This document shows positions 42,405 through 52,200 of a stretch of 64,000 bases of DNA, piece by piece. Source of the DNA: Achromobacter sp. RTa. Its GTDB lineage: Bacteria > Pseudomonadota > Gammaproteobacteria > Burkholderiales > Burkholderiaceae_B. The translations under genes and the position numbers were made by a program. Every line of letters begins with the position of its first letter. The stretch's first letter is position 1. Below the pieces are notes generated by a model. That model was not told the DNA's origin, ran no database searches, and saw nothing but the letters and a program-made list of their open reading frames with translations. The stretch is from assembly GCF_000757485.1 (NCBI RefSeq), contig NZ_JPYO01000023.1, positions 1 to 64,000 of the forward strand. The letters run 5' to 3'.

Positions 42405-42947
42405 TCAAATCAAGGACTTACGTTTTTCCGGGGCCACTTTTGGGCTCAAAGCGCGCGAATTTACGTGAGTTCTTTGGTGTTCAATTAAGGCTCCCGAGCA
42501 GGCAAACGCTCGGCATATAGGGCCGCCATCTTCGCTTTTTTTCCGCTGGTTGGATTGCCGTCAATCCATTTGTCTACGTGACGTGATGTCTATGTCGCGG
42601 GGCTCTCTGTCTACATGGCGTGACAACTCGTAGGCAAGGCGGGCTGCGGGCTCCCCGCGATTCAGAGCGCTTAACAAAACCTCTCGACGTACCTCCAACA
42701 CCGTGGTCGTCAGGAGGCGCCACGGGCGATCGTCGAGACGATGCAACACTTTGGCCCTTCGAGCCGTCATCACGCGGTTAGAACAGCCGGTCACAATCGC
42801 CCATTCTTATCAGTCGTCTTCAGCGAAATGGCGACGCACCGTTCAACGAAAGCAACCCGGTCCAGTCCGGGCCTGTGCACGCCCGCGCGCCAGGCGCCGC
42901 CATCTTGTCGGTCGGTGCGCCGTGTGCGTGAAATATAAGGATCCACG
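42405..42947. other. Decayed non-coding stretch downstream of tRNA-Arg
   Basis: No intact gene is recognised in these 543 bases. On the minus strand a broken reading frame can be followed from about 42794 to 42485. A 15-base direct repeat (GTCTACRTGRCGTGA at 42572 and 42609, 37 bases apart) shifts its frame. Dropping one repeat copy joins the two parts, ending ...WIDGNPTSGKKAKMAA and a stop at 42485. I cannot name the family. The DNA looks like the worn edge of an inserted element. Confidence 0.5.
42485..42794 (-). pseudogene. Broken small reading frame with a 37-bp partial duplication
   Basis: The upstream part (42561-42794, 77 residues, ending YELSRHVDREPRD...) stops soon after the duplication. 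The downstream part reads HVDKWIDGNPTSG to a TAA at 42485-42487 in another frame. The repeated SRHVD junction fits a tandem duplication that broke one gene. Function unknown, and reality as a former gene is not certain. Confidence 0.35.
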
Positions 42948-43427
42948 ATGCGCAGCACCCGTGCCACATCCCATGACGTGTCCCGCCGACCGAGCATGGC
43001 CGCCTGGTGGTGCCGCTTGCGCGCGATGTCGCGGGGGTTGCTGGGGCTGGGGCTGATCGCGGCGCAGGCGCCGCCGGTCCAAGCCCAGACCGTGCCGCAA
43101 CATTGGGCGAGTTATGCGCAGTTGGCCAGTAGCCAATTCCAGGCATGGCTGAGCGATCCCAATAACGAAGCCGTGGTGCGCCTGCACGAAAAAATGCAGG
43201 GCCGCCTGTTGAACAGTACCTCATCGACGCCGCCGGAGCCGCTGGTGGTGCGAGTATGGGTGGCGGCGAACGGCAAGGTGCATCGCGTGGAGTTCGCGAG
43301 CCTGGGCGATGCGCAGGCCGATGCCGACCTGCACGGGGTATTGACGGCACAGCCGTTGTCAGAGCCGCCGCCGCGCGATATGCGCCAGCCGATGGCACTG
43401 CGTTTGAACCTGGAATACCCCTCCTGA
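42948..43427 (+). CDS. Exported TonB C-terminal-like protein
   Basis: A 159-residue protein. A long N-terminal region with a hydrophobic core (about 30-45, GLLGLGLIAAQAPPVQAQ) looks like a signal peptide or anchor. Residues 85-157 resemble a TonB C-terminal domain (VVRVWVAANGKVHRVEF ... MALRLNLEY), but the proline-rich spacer of true TonB is missing. AAGGA (42937-42941) supports the ATG at 42948; ATGs at 42996 and 43026 are alternatives. It is the first gene of the signalling/secretion locus; it could contact the STN protein or an ExbBD complex. Confidence 0.65.
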   Translation: MRSTRATSHDVSRRPSMAAWWCRLRAMSRGLLGLGLIAAQAPPVQAQTVPQHWASYAQLASSQFQAWLSDPNNEAVVRLHEKMQGRLLNSTSSTPPEPLVVRVWVAANGKVHRVEFASLGDAQADADLHGVLTAQPLSEPPPRDMRQPMALRLNLEYPS

Positions 43428-43446
43428 GGTGCGGCTTCCTGGGATG

Positions 43447-43782
43447 TCAGGGGCGGGGCGGACGCTGCGGCTGGGCCGACGCGCCGAAGGTATTGCCCAT
43501 GCGATTGGACGTCGCCGCGCGATTGACCTGGCCGATCTGGTTGCCGGGACGCGAGAAGATTTCTTCGGACGCCAGGGCGGGGTTGTCGCGCGGTGCGCTC
43601 GGCGCTGGCGCCATCTGGGCGTTGAGGCACTCGTACGACAGGGCGCGATGGCCGTTGACTTCGACATCGACGCAGGCGGAATCGGCAGGCTTTCGGGGCG
43701 AGGCGGCATGCTGCGCGGCGGCCGCCACGGGCAGGGCCAGGCCAAGCAGCAGTAACCATTTGGGCCTAAGGGCAACGGACAT
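43447..43782 (-). CDS. Small secreted protein of unknown function
   Basis: A 111-residue protein with a clear signal peptide (residues 1-24, WLLLLGLALPVAAAAQ). The mature part is short, Pro/Ala/Arg-rich and contains two cysteines (CVDVEVNGHRALSYEC) that may pair. I do not recognise a family. It is divergent from the STN gene and convergent with the TonB-like gene, inside the locus, so it may be a local accessory factor. Confidence 0.6.
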   Translation of the reverse strand: MSVALRPKWLLLLGLALPVAAAAQHAASPRKPADSACVDVEVNGHRALSYECLNAQMAPAPSAPRDNPALASEEIFSRPGNQIGQVNRAATSNRMGNTFGASAQPQRPPRP

Positions 43783-43846
43783 GAGACGGCTCCTTCAGTG
43801 CTACCGAGCGCGAACACAGTGTAGTGTTACCTGCTGCGGCGTGCCG

Positions 43847-43859
43847 TGAAAGATTCATG
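43847..43859 (+). promoter_or_regulatory. Conserved 13-mer TGAAAGATTCATG upstream of the STN gene
   Basis: The same 13 bases occur at 46172-46184 before tpsA. The surrounding 20 bases are also alike, and loosely fit a PHO box here (10 of 18 consensus positions by eye). Confidence 0.5.
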
Positions 43860-43959
43860 TCATGCGCCGGCTGCAAGATGTTGCATCCTTTTACCGCGCC
43901 CCTGTTTTGTCGATGTCAGCGCTTGGGCAATCCCTCTTTTTCCTCTGCTCCCGCCATCC

Positions 43960-44592
43960 ATGCGCGTGGTCTGGTTGTTGACGATGACGGTCATGCTGTG
44001 GGCGGCTGGGGCGTCGGCATGGGCGCAAGCGTCGGCCGAGACGCACGTGTTCGATCTGCCGGCCCTGCCGTTGGAGCAAGCCTTGCGGCGTTATGGAGAA
44101 ATCACGAGGCTGTCTATTTTCTTTGACACCGAGCAGGTGCGCGGCAAACGCAGTCCGTCCGTTCGGGGTCGTTATACCCGGACCGAGGCTTTGAGCCGTT
44201 TGTTGAAAGGCACGCAGATGCGCGCGCAGTCCGTTTCTTCGGACGTGGTCACGGTCGTGCCTTTGGAGGCCGAGGCGCCCACGCCGGATCGAGGCAATGT
44301 GCTGGCGCTGTCCTACGACGGATACCTGCAGCAAAGCATCATGCATGTGCTGTGCGCGCAGCCTGGCTTGCAGGCCGACCGTCAACGCATCGCGTTGCGC
44401 TTCTCCATCAATAAGGATCGTCGCGTCGAAGACCTGCGCGTGCGTGTCCAGGCGCGGCCCGAGATGGAGCCTGTCGTGCGCCAGGCCCTGTCGCAGGCGC
44501 GCTTACGTCCGCCGCCGGCCGGCCTGGCGCAACCCATGGTCCTGCTGGTGTCGCCGCAGGCCGCCGCCCGATGGGGAGGCTGCCAGCGATGA
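43960..44592 (+). CDS. STN-domain signalling protein without beta-barrel (VreA-like)
   Basis: A 210-residue periplasmic protein. Residues 1-22 are a signal peptide. Residues 28-95 are a secretin/TonB short N-terminal (STN) domain (FDLPALPLEQALRRYGEITR ... LSRLLKGTQMRAQSVSSDVV), the part of TonB-dependent transducers that talks to FecR-type anti-sigma factors. The outer-membrane barrel and plug of such receptors are absent; residues 125-205 instead look like a TonB C-terminal fold. This is the plan of VreA in the P. aeruginosa PUMA3 system. The ATG at 43960 is chosen for the signal peptide; its stop overlaps the sigma-factor start by four bases. Confidence 0.75.
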   Translation: MRVVWLLTMTVMLWAAGASAWAQASAETHVFDLPALPLEQALRRYGEITRLSIFFDTEQVRGKRSPSVRGRYTRTEALSRLLKGTQMRAQSVSSDVVTVVPLEAEAPTPDRGNVLALSYDGYLQQSIMHVLCAQPGLQADRQRIALRFSINKDRRVEDLRVRVQARPEMEPVVRQALSQARLRPPPAGLAQPMVLLVSPQAAARWGGCQR

Positions 44593-45122
44593 GCAGGAAG
44601 GGAGTGGAGCGCCTGCAGCAGCTGATCACGCAGGGTTACGACGCTTTGCGCCGGCAAGTGGCCTACCGCCTCGGGAACTCGTCGGACATGGCTTCGGACG
44701 CGTTGCACGAAGCCTATGTGCGTCTGGCGTCGCAGGACAATCTCGACGAGGTGCGCCACCCGCACACCTATCTGGTCAATACCGCCGTCAATGTGGCGAT
44801 CGACCGCATCCGCAGCGATGCCCGCCTGTTGGGCGACGATGAGATCGAGGCCGTGTTCGAGCAGGCGCGCGGCGCGCAGCCGGGGCTGGATAGCGACCTG
44901 GCTGCGCGCCAGCGCCTGGACACGGCGATGCGGGCGCTGCAGGACATGCCACCGCGCCAGAGCGCCTTGCTGATCGCACATCGCGTCCACGGCGAAGATA
45001 CCGAAAGCCTGGCGCGCCGCTGGGGCATCTCGGCGCGCATGGTGCGCCGCGAGATCCAGACTGCCGCTCAAACCTGCATGGCCGCCATGGAGGCTCGCGA
45101 TGTTCCGAAGAAAACCCGATGA
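44589..45122 (+). CDS. ECF sigma factor, FecI/VreI type
   Basis: A 177-residue sigma factor. Region 2 (about 12-80) contains LGNSSDMASDALHEAYVRLA and HPHTYLVNTAVNVAIDRIR, where -10 recognition lies. Region 4 (about 115-165) contains LARRWGISARMVRREIQTA as helix-turn-helix. Translation is coupled to the STN gene (ATGA overlap) and the anti-sigma gene follows after 59 bases. By analogy it should transcribe the tpsA/tpsB genes once released. Confidence 0.85.
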   Translation: MSRKGVERLQQLITQGYDALRRQVAYRLGNSSDMASDALHEAYVRLASQDNLDEVRHPHTYLVNTAVNVAIDRIRSDARLLGDDEIEAVFEQARGAQPGLDSDLAARQRLDTAMRALQDMPPRQSALLIAHRVHGEDTESLARRWGISARMVRREIQTAAQTCMAAMEARDVPKKTR

Positions 45123-45181
45123 CCGGTTCCGGTTTTGCGCCGTCAATCGTCTGGTCTGTTGATAGCACTAATTTTTGAACA

Positions 45182-46152
45182 ATGAACAAGGCCTTCATGG
45201 CGACCGAACTCAACGCTCCAGACGATGACGTCCTGCGTCAGGCGCGCGCGTGGGTGGTATTGCTCAAGACCGGGCAGCCGACCACGCACGATCTGGAAGC
45301 CCTGAAGGCCTGGTGCGCGCAAAGCGCCGGGCACGCCCGCGCCTGGTCGCAGGCCGCGCATGAATGGCAGGCCGTCGAGACCGCTGCGCAGCGCGTTCCG
45401 CAGGCCCAGCCTGCGCGTAAGGTCCATGGTTTCGCGGGGGCGCGCGTCGGGCGCCGCGCCTTTCTGGGCGGCGCCGTGGCCGCTGGCGCGGCGTATCTGG
45501 CCGTGAGCCCGCCCTGGGGGCTGTGGCCATCCTGGTCGGAGTTCAGGGCCGACTACCGTACAGGCGCGGGGGAACAACGCTCGCTGGAGCTGCCGGGCCA
45601 GGTGCGCGTCACCCTGAATACTCGCACCAGCATCACCGTGAACGACGCCGCCGCCAGGCCGCGTATCGACTTGATCAGCGGCGAGGCCGCCGTGTCCGCG
45701 CCCGCTTGCGACATCGTGGCGGGCGCGGCCAGCGTCAGGCTCGACCACGCCGATATCGAAATGCGCCAGCTGGAAAACGGCCGCGGCGCGTGCGCTGCCA
45801 GCGCGGTGCGGCCGAGTTGCGGCATCCGGCCGGCAGGGTGGCGTTGGCGGCGCAACAGGAAGCCTTTTACGACGAAAGACGCGTCGGCCCCGCGACGCCG
45901 CTGGCCAAGGCAGCGTCGGCGTCCGCCTGGCGCGAGGGGGTGGTGGTGTTCGATGACCTGCCGCTGGATCAGGCGGTGCAGGAGATCAACCGCTATCGGC
46001 CGGGCAGGGTGGTGCTGGTCGACGACGCCTTGGCCGATCGACGGTTCTCGGCGCGCGTGCGGGTAAGCGACTTGGACCAGGCCCTGGAGCTGCTGCGGAC
46101 GGCGCATCACATCCGTTTGCGCCGCGTGGGTGAGTTGGTGCTGATCGGCTGA
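45182..46152 (+). pseudogene. FecR-type anti-sigma factor, frame broken near 45790
   Basis: Frame 45182-46066 encodes the cytoplasmic sigma-binding part (ARAWVVLLKTGQPTTHDLEA), a membrane helix (about 92-112) preceded by the Tat-like GRRAFLGG, and the FecR domain up to DHADIEMRQLENGR. The matching continuation (GAAELRHPAGRVALAAQQEA, then the STN-like C-terminal domain VVVFDDLPLDQAVQEINRY ... LVLIG) is in the next frame and ends at 46152. Adding one base near 45790 restores a protein of about 323 residues. It is therefore either a true 1-base deletion or a sequencing error in GC-rich DNA. An ATG at 45197 is another possible start. Confidence 0.8.
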
Positions 46153-46153
46153 G

Positions 46154-46220
46154 TGTCACAAAAGCCTGTCATGAAAGATTCATGGCTTGGCATTTCCGCG
46201 TTTCGCGCGTCGAACGTCTA
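46154..46220 (+). promoter_or_regulatory. Candidate control region of tpsA: PHO-box-like repeats and CGTCTA
   Basis: CTGTCATGAAAGATTCAT (46166-46183) fits 13 of 18 positions of the PHO-box consensus, with a further TGTCACAAAA at 46154. The 13-mer shared with the STN promoter lies inside it. CGTCTA at 46215-46220 resembles ECF -10 elements; an identical CGTCTAG lies before tpsB. Confidence 0.45.
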
Positions 46221-46279
46221 GTGGAAAAGCGTCTGCCCCGATGCTGCCATTTTCACGCTAGATCCTGGAACCGTCGCAC

Positions 46280-49200
46280 ATGACTCACCCCGCTGTTTCC
46301 GCTCGCTATCGCTTGACCCCTCTGGCCGCGTCGCTGTCGGCCTTGGCCATGCTGAGCGCATTGTCGCTGGGCAGCGCATCCGTTGCGCACGCTTCCGGCG
46401 CGTGGTGGGTCGGCGCGGACGTCGCCAAGCAGACGCGTACCCTGCGCCAGAACTCGCCGGGCCTGAGCGCGCAGACGGCGGCCGAACAGCGCCGCCAGGC
46501 GACGCAGCAACTGCGCCGTTCGGTCGACAACCTCAATCGCGTGGCCGGCGAAGCGGGCGCCATCGCCCAGGCCCAGGCGCGCCAGACAGCCGCCTGGCAG
46601 AAGGAGCGAAATCGCCCGGCGCAGGCCGGCGACTCCCCCGACGGCCTGACGCAGGGCGGCTTGTGGGACAAGGACGCCAACGGTCAGGCGCTGCCCTGGA
46701 TCGGGGTGTCCGACAAACGCGCCGTGGCCAGCAATGCCCAGGGCAAGACCACGGTGACCATCGAGCAGACCCAGGCCAAGGCGATCGTGGACTGGGACAC
46801 TTTCAACATCGGCCGCAACACCGAGGTGGTGTTCGATCAGGCGACTTACGCCAACGCGGCCGCCCGCAGCGGCGCGCGAACCGCGCAGTCGGAGTGGGCG
46901 GTGCTCAACCGCGTGGTCGGGGCCTCGGCCAAGCCCAGCCAGATCCAGGGGTCGATCCGTGCCGATGGCTCGGTCATGGTGGTCAATCAGAACGGCGTGA
47001 TCTTCACCGGCAGCAGCCAGGTCAACGCGCGCAACCTGGTGGCGGCGGCGGCCAGGATCAGCAACGACCAGTTCCTCAGCCGCGGCATCTACGGCGCCGA
47101 CGCCAACACGGCCTCGTTCACCGAAGCCCTGGGCAATGTCTCGGTGCAGGCGGGCGCATTGATTCAGACCCATGAGCCCGCGAGCGTGACGCAGGGTGGT
47201 GGCTATGTGCTGCTGATGGGCCAGGAAGTGCGTAATGACGGCGACATCCGCACCCGCAAGGGCCAGACGCAGTTGGCGGCGGGCGACAGCTTCGTGATCC
47301 GCAAAGGACTGGTCACCAACAGCACCGATGGCGGCACGACCTATTCGACCACGCGCGGCAATGAAATCGCGCCCAAGGCCGATGCCAATCTCGATCTCGC
47401 GCGCGTCGACCCGGCGATTGAGCGTGGCCTGGTGCAGAACACCGGCCTCATCCAGGCCCGCGAAGGCGACATCACCCTTGCCGGCCACGACGTGCGCCAG
47501 AACGGCGTGGCGCTGACCACGACCTCGGTCAACGCGCGCGGCACCATCCATTTGCTCAACAGCGCGGGCGACGCGCAAGGCCAGGTCACGCTCGGCAAGG
47601 ATTCCATCACCGCCATCGTGCTCGAAGACGATGGCCAGTCCGCCTTCGATGGCCAGCGCAATGCCTTGATCGAGGCGTCCGCCACGCTGGACCAGCAGCG
47701 GCGGGACATCAGCGGCACCTTCGATAATCTGTCCAAACAGTCCGACCGCCGGGACCAGTCCCGCATCGAGATCGTCTCGGGCCAGAACGTGGATTTCACC
47801 GACGGCAGTCTGACGCTGGCTACCGGCGGCCAAGTGGCGGTGAGCGCCGAAGGCAGCGCCACGATCCACGCCGGCGCGGCCGTGGATGTCTCGGGCGCCG
47901 TGGGCGTGCAAGTTGCGATGGCCTCGAACAACGTCCAGATCAACATCCAGGGCAACGAGCAGCGCGACGCCTCGGGCAATCGCGAGTCCGGCAATCTGAA
48001 CAACACCAATGTGTGGGTGGACCGCCGCTACCTGGTGCTGGTGCCGGCCGGTACGGGCGGCTATGAAACCGACCGATGGTATACCCAAGGCGGCCTGCTG
48101 GAAGTGGGCGGGTACCTGGGCACCACCGGCCATACCATCGGCGAGTGGATGGCGCAGGGCGGCACGGTCAACTTTGCCGGCGGCGGGGTGACGACGCGAG
48201 CGGGCTCGAGCATCAACCTCTCGGGCGGTTCGCTGGACGTGCAAAGCGGCTATCTCAACCAGAGTTGGCTGCGCGGCGGCGACGGCCGTCTCTATACCGT
48301 GGATCGCGCGCCGGGCGATCTGCTCTTTCCCGAGGACGCCTCGTACACGGGCTATGAACGCAAGAGCGTGCGCTGGGGGCGCACGGACACCTTCCTCAAT
48401 CCCTTGATCGCCAAGGCGCAGCGCTGGGAAGAAGGCTACACGGTGGGCCGCGACGCGGGCCGCCTGATCATCGGCACGCGCCAGGCCACGCTGGACGGCG
48501 ATGTGGAAGCCAAGGCTTTTCAGGGCGTGCGGCAGATCAACGCGCCGCAGTCGCGCCTGGACGGCTATCAGCAGAGCCAGACGGCCGCGCCGCGTCGCGC
48601 GGGCCTGATCCTGGGAACCTGGCAGCCGGTGTATGACGAGGCCTCGGGCAATCTGCGTTATACGCCGGGGGCGGTGGCTGACGAGATCGTGCTGGGCATG
48701 CCGCGGGATTCGGAGGACGCCGAGGCGGCATCGACGCAAACCGAACCTTCGCGCATCACCCTGAACGCAGACTGGCTCAATGGCCTGGAACTGGGCGAGT
48801 TGCGCGCCTACGCGAACGGCGCCGTGCAGGTCGACGGCGCGGTCAAGGTGGCGGCGGGAGGCGAGATCGCGCTGCATGCGACGCAAGTCGACGTCAATGC
48901 AGACCTGACCGCGCGCGGCGGCGCCATCACCTTGGGCGACATGGTCGAGCAATACCCCAACGTCAGTTCGGGTTGGCAGGACCTGCCGTTGGCGACGACG
49001 GCGCCGGCGGGTTATACGGCGCGTGTGTCGATCGGCGAAGGCGTGACCCTGGACGCGCGCGGCGTCTGGAGCAATCTGCAGCAAGGCGACGGCAATCTCA
49101 GCGGTCTGCCGTACATCGACGGCGGTCGCATCGTCGCGCGTAGCAGCGGCGACGTCACCGTCGGCAAGCGCGCGCTGTTGGATGTGTCCTCGGGCGCGGC

Positions 49201-52200
49201 GCTGCTGGGCGATGACAGTCTGCTGGGAGGCAAGGGCGGCGACATCACGCTGGCCGCCGATGCTTACGCGGCGGCCACCGCCGCCAAGGGAGGGTTGACG
49301 CTGCAAGGCGAATTGCGCGGTTACGGCGTCGAAGGCGGTGGCACGCTGACCCTGCAAAATGGCAGCGCCGTCGTGATCGGCGGACTGGTGGCTGGCGCCG
49401 ACGGCGCCTTGCAGGCAGGCCAGAGCGCGCCGGTGGACCTGGTCACGAGCGAAGACTTCACCATTGCCGAAGGCGCGGTGTTGCCCCTGGACTACCACTC
49501 CATCCGCACGCACGCCAATCCTGGCGAGGCGGTGGGCGGCGCGCCAAGAGTGATCGCGAGCGATTCGTCGACCTGGCTGACGGTGGGAGCCGATTGGACC
49601 CTGCCCAAGGCCAGCAGTGAAAACGCCTTCTACAGCGTCAACCTGTCGAACGGCCAGTCCCTGAGGGTCGAGGGCTATACCGCCAGCTGGTACGTGCCGC
49701 CGACGTTGCCAGCGGGAACGGTCATCACGGGAATCGTCAACCCGGCGAACTTCCCGACCAACTATGTCGTGGACGCCGCGATACATGCCAATGGCATACC
49801 GCTTGCGCCCACTCCCGTCGTGATCCCGGCGGGGAATTTGGCGCCCACGGATGTCACCTTCTCGGCCGGAACCTTGATCCGCGCGGGCGCAAGCCTGCCG
49901 CGCGCGGTAGCGGTTGAGCCCCTGCTGCTGCTGGATGCCGGCCTTTTCCAGCAGGGGTTCTCGCATTACGCGGTGACGGGCGGCGATGGCTTGGCCGTGG
50001 CCAAAGGCGCCGATCTGCGCGTGACCATGCCGGTCTTGCAGGCCGACTTTTCCATCGCGCGCGGCGTGGCCACCGGCGCCGATCCGCAGACGGCGCTGAC
50101 GATGTGGCTGCCGCCTTTGTTCACCGAAAGCCCGGCGCGAGGCGCGCTGACGCAGCGAGGCGGCGCAAGCCTGACCCTGACCGCCGGCAACGCGCGCAGC
50201 ACGTTGGAGAATGCCGATGCGCCGCCGCTCGTCATCGCCGAGGGCGCGCGCATCGAGGTCGATCCGGGCAAAAGCATCATGTTGCGGAACAACGGCCAGA
50301 TAACCATCGACGGTACGCTGCGCGCGGCGGGCGGACGCATCGGCGTCTACGGCCTGGGCGCCGGCGCGCAGGACGTCACGCGTCTCAAGGGGCATGACGG
50401 CTCGGTGTGGATCGGGCGCGAGGCGGTGCTGGATGTCGCGGGTCTGGCTCAAAGCGCGCTGGATAGCCAGGGCCGTCGTTACGGCACAGTGCTCGATGGC
50501 GGGCGTATCGAGATCGGCGGCGCGTACCAGGCGTACGCCACCGAGGCCGATGCCATCGACAATTTCATCGTCATCCGCGAGGGCGCGCGCCTGGATGCCT
50601 CGGGCGCAGCGACGATGCTAGATATGAACGGCAAGGGGGCGATGCTGGTGGCCTCCGGCGGCGGGGCGATCCATCTGGCCAGCTTCAATGGCTTGTACCT
50701 GGACGGGGAAATGACGGCCGTCTCGGGCGGCGCGGGCGCGGCCGGCGGCACGCTGTCGCTGGCGCTGGAGTCGCCCAATTACCGCATCGCGGGCAGACCG
50801 GCAGATCGCATGCTGGCGCCGCGCGAACTTCAATTGCTGCGGGAACAGACGCCAACGGGCCTGGCGGCCGATCTGAGGCCGGGCCAATCCGATGCCGGGC
50901 TGGTCTATGGCCATGGCCGCATAGGCGCCGACCGCATCAAGGAAGGCGGTTTCGACAATCTGTCCTTGCTGGTCAACGGTGTCCTGTCGCTGGAAGGCGG
51001 CGTCGATCTGACGCTCGGCCAGGGACTGAACCTGGTCGGCACGGCCTTCGCGTTGGCCGACGGCGCGCCCGCCGGCAGCCGCGTCACGCTGGCCGCGCCC
51101 TATGTGCGCCTGGCGGGCGCCTCGCGTCTGGGCAAGGACCAGCACGTCATGCCGACCCTGAACGCACCCACCTCGACCCAAGGCGGCATGGTCGAGCTGG
51201 GCGACGCCACGCAGTTGCGCGTGGAAGCCGGCGTGCTGGATGTCATCAACAGGGTTGCGTTCGGCGCCTATGGCTATTCGATGCAGGGCGACAAGGCGCT
51301 GGTGTCGCGCCAGGGATTCGAACAGGTGGAACTGCGCAGCAGGAACGATCTGCGGTTCCTGAAGCATACGGTCGGCGACCGTACGTCTCTGACGACCGAA
51401 GGCGATCTGCTGCTGGCGGCCAGCCAGATCTATCCGGCCACCGGCGCCCTGGGCGAGGTGATCGCCGGGCGTAGCGGTGCGTTCAACCAATGGGGCTCTT
51501 ATGAAACCCGCTACGACGCCGCGCGCAGCCTGCGTATCGAACGTAGCGGAGACGGCGCCGCGCCGCCCACGCCGTACTCGGCCTTCGGCACGTTGCGCCT
51601 GTATTCGGCCAACATCGATCAGGGCGGCGTGCTGCGCGCGCCGCTGGGTATCCTGGAACTGGGCATCGCCGCGAGCGGCGAACAACCGCCGGGCACGATC
51701 ACCCTGCGTCCGGGCAGCACCACCTCGGTGAGCGCGGCGGGCCTACTCATGCCTTATGGCGGCACCGTCGATGGCCTGACCTATAACTACGCGGGCTCGG
51801 ATGCCGTCTATGCCGGCCTGGGCGGCGCCCTGGGCAATGTGAGCCTGACAGGCGACAGCATCGAGGTCCAGTCCGGCGCGCGGATCGATCTGTCCGGCGG
51901 CGGCGAGCTGACCGGCGCGGGCTTCTTGACGGGGCGCGGCGGTTCGACCGACGCGCGCCTGAATCCGTTGATGCAGGTGAAGTGGGATGGCAGCGGCTTT
52001 GCGCTGCCGTCGCTGTCCAGCAACCCGGTCTACGCCATCGTGCCTGGCGCGCAGCCCGCCGCCGCACCCATCGCGGCGGAGAAGGGCGCGGGCGATCCGA
52101 TGATCGGTCGGCAGATCACCGTCGGCGACGGCGTACCGGGCCTGGCGGCCGGAACCTATACCTTGTTGCCGTCCACTTATGCATTGCTGCCGGGCGCTTT

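Noticed and set aside
45775-45800. Programmed -1 ribosomal frameshift in the anti-sigma gene
   Set aside because: The nearby GAAAAC does not form an X-XXY-YYZ slippery heptamer in frame and no stem at the right distance stands out; a deletion or read error is simpler.
46253-50452. A 1399-codon open frame antisense to tpsA
   Set aside because: It mirrors the codon pattern of the GC-rich tpsA gene, has no domain or start signal, and its translation is the His/Arg/Gln-rich type made by antisense reading.
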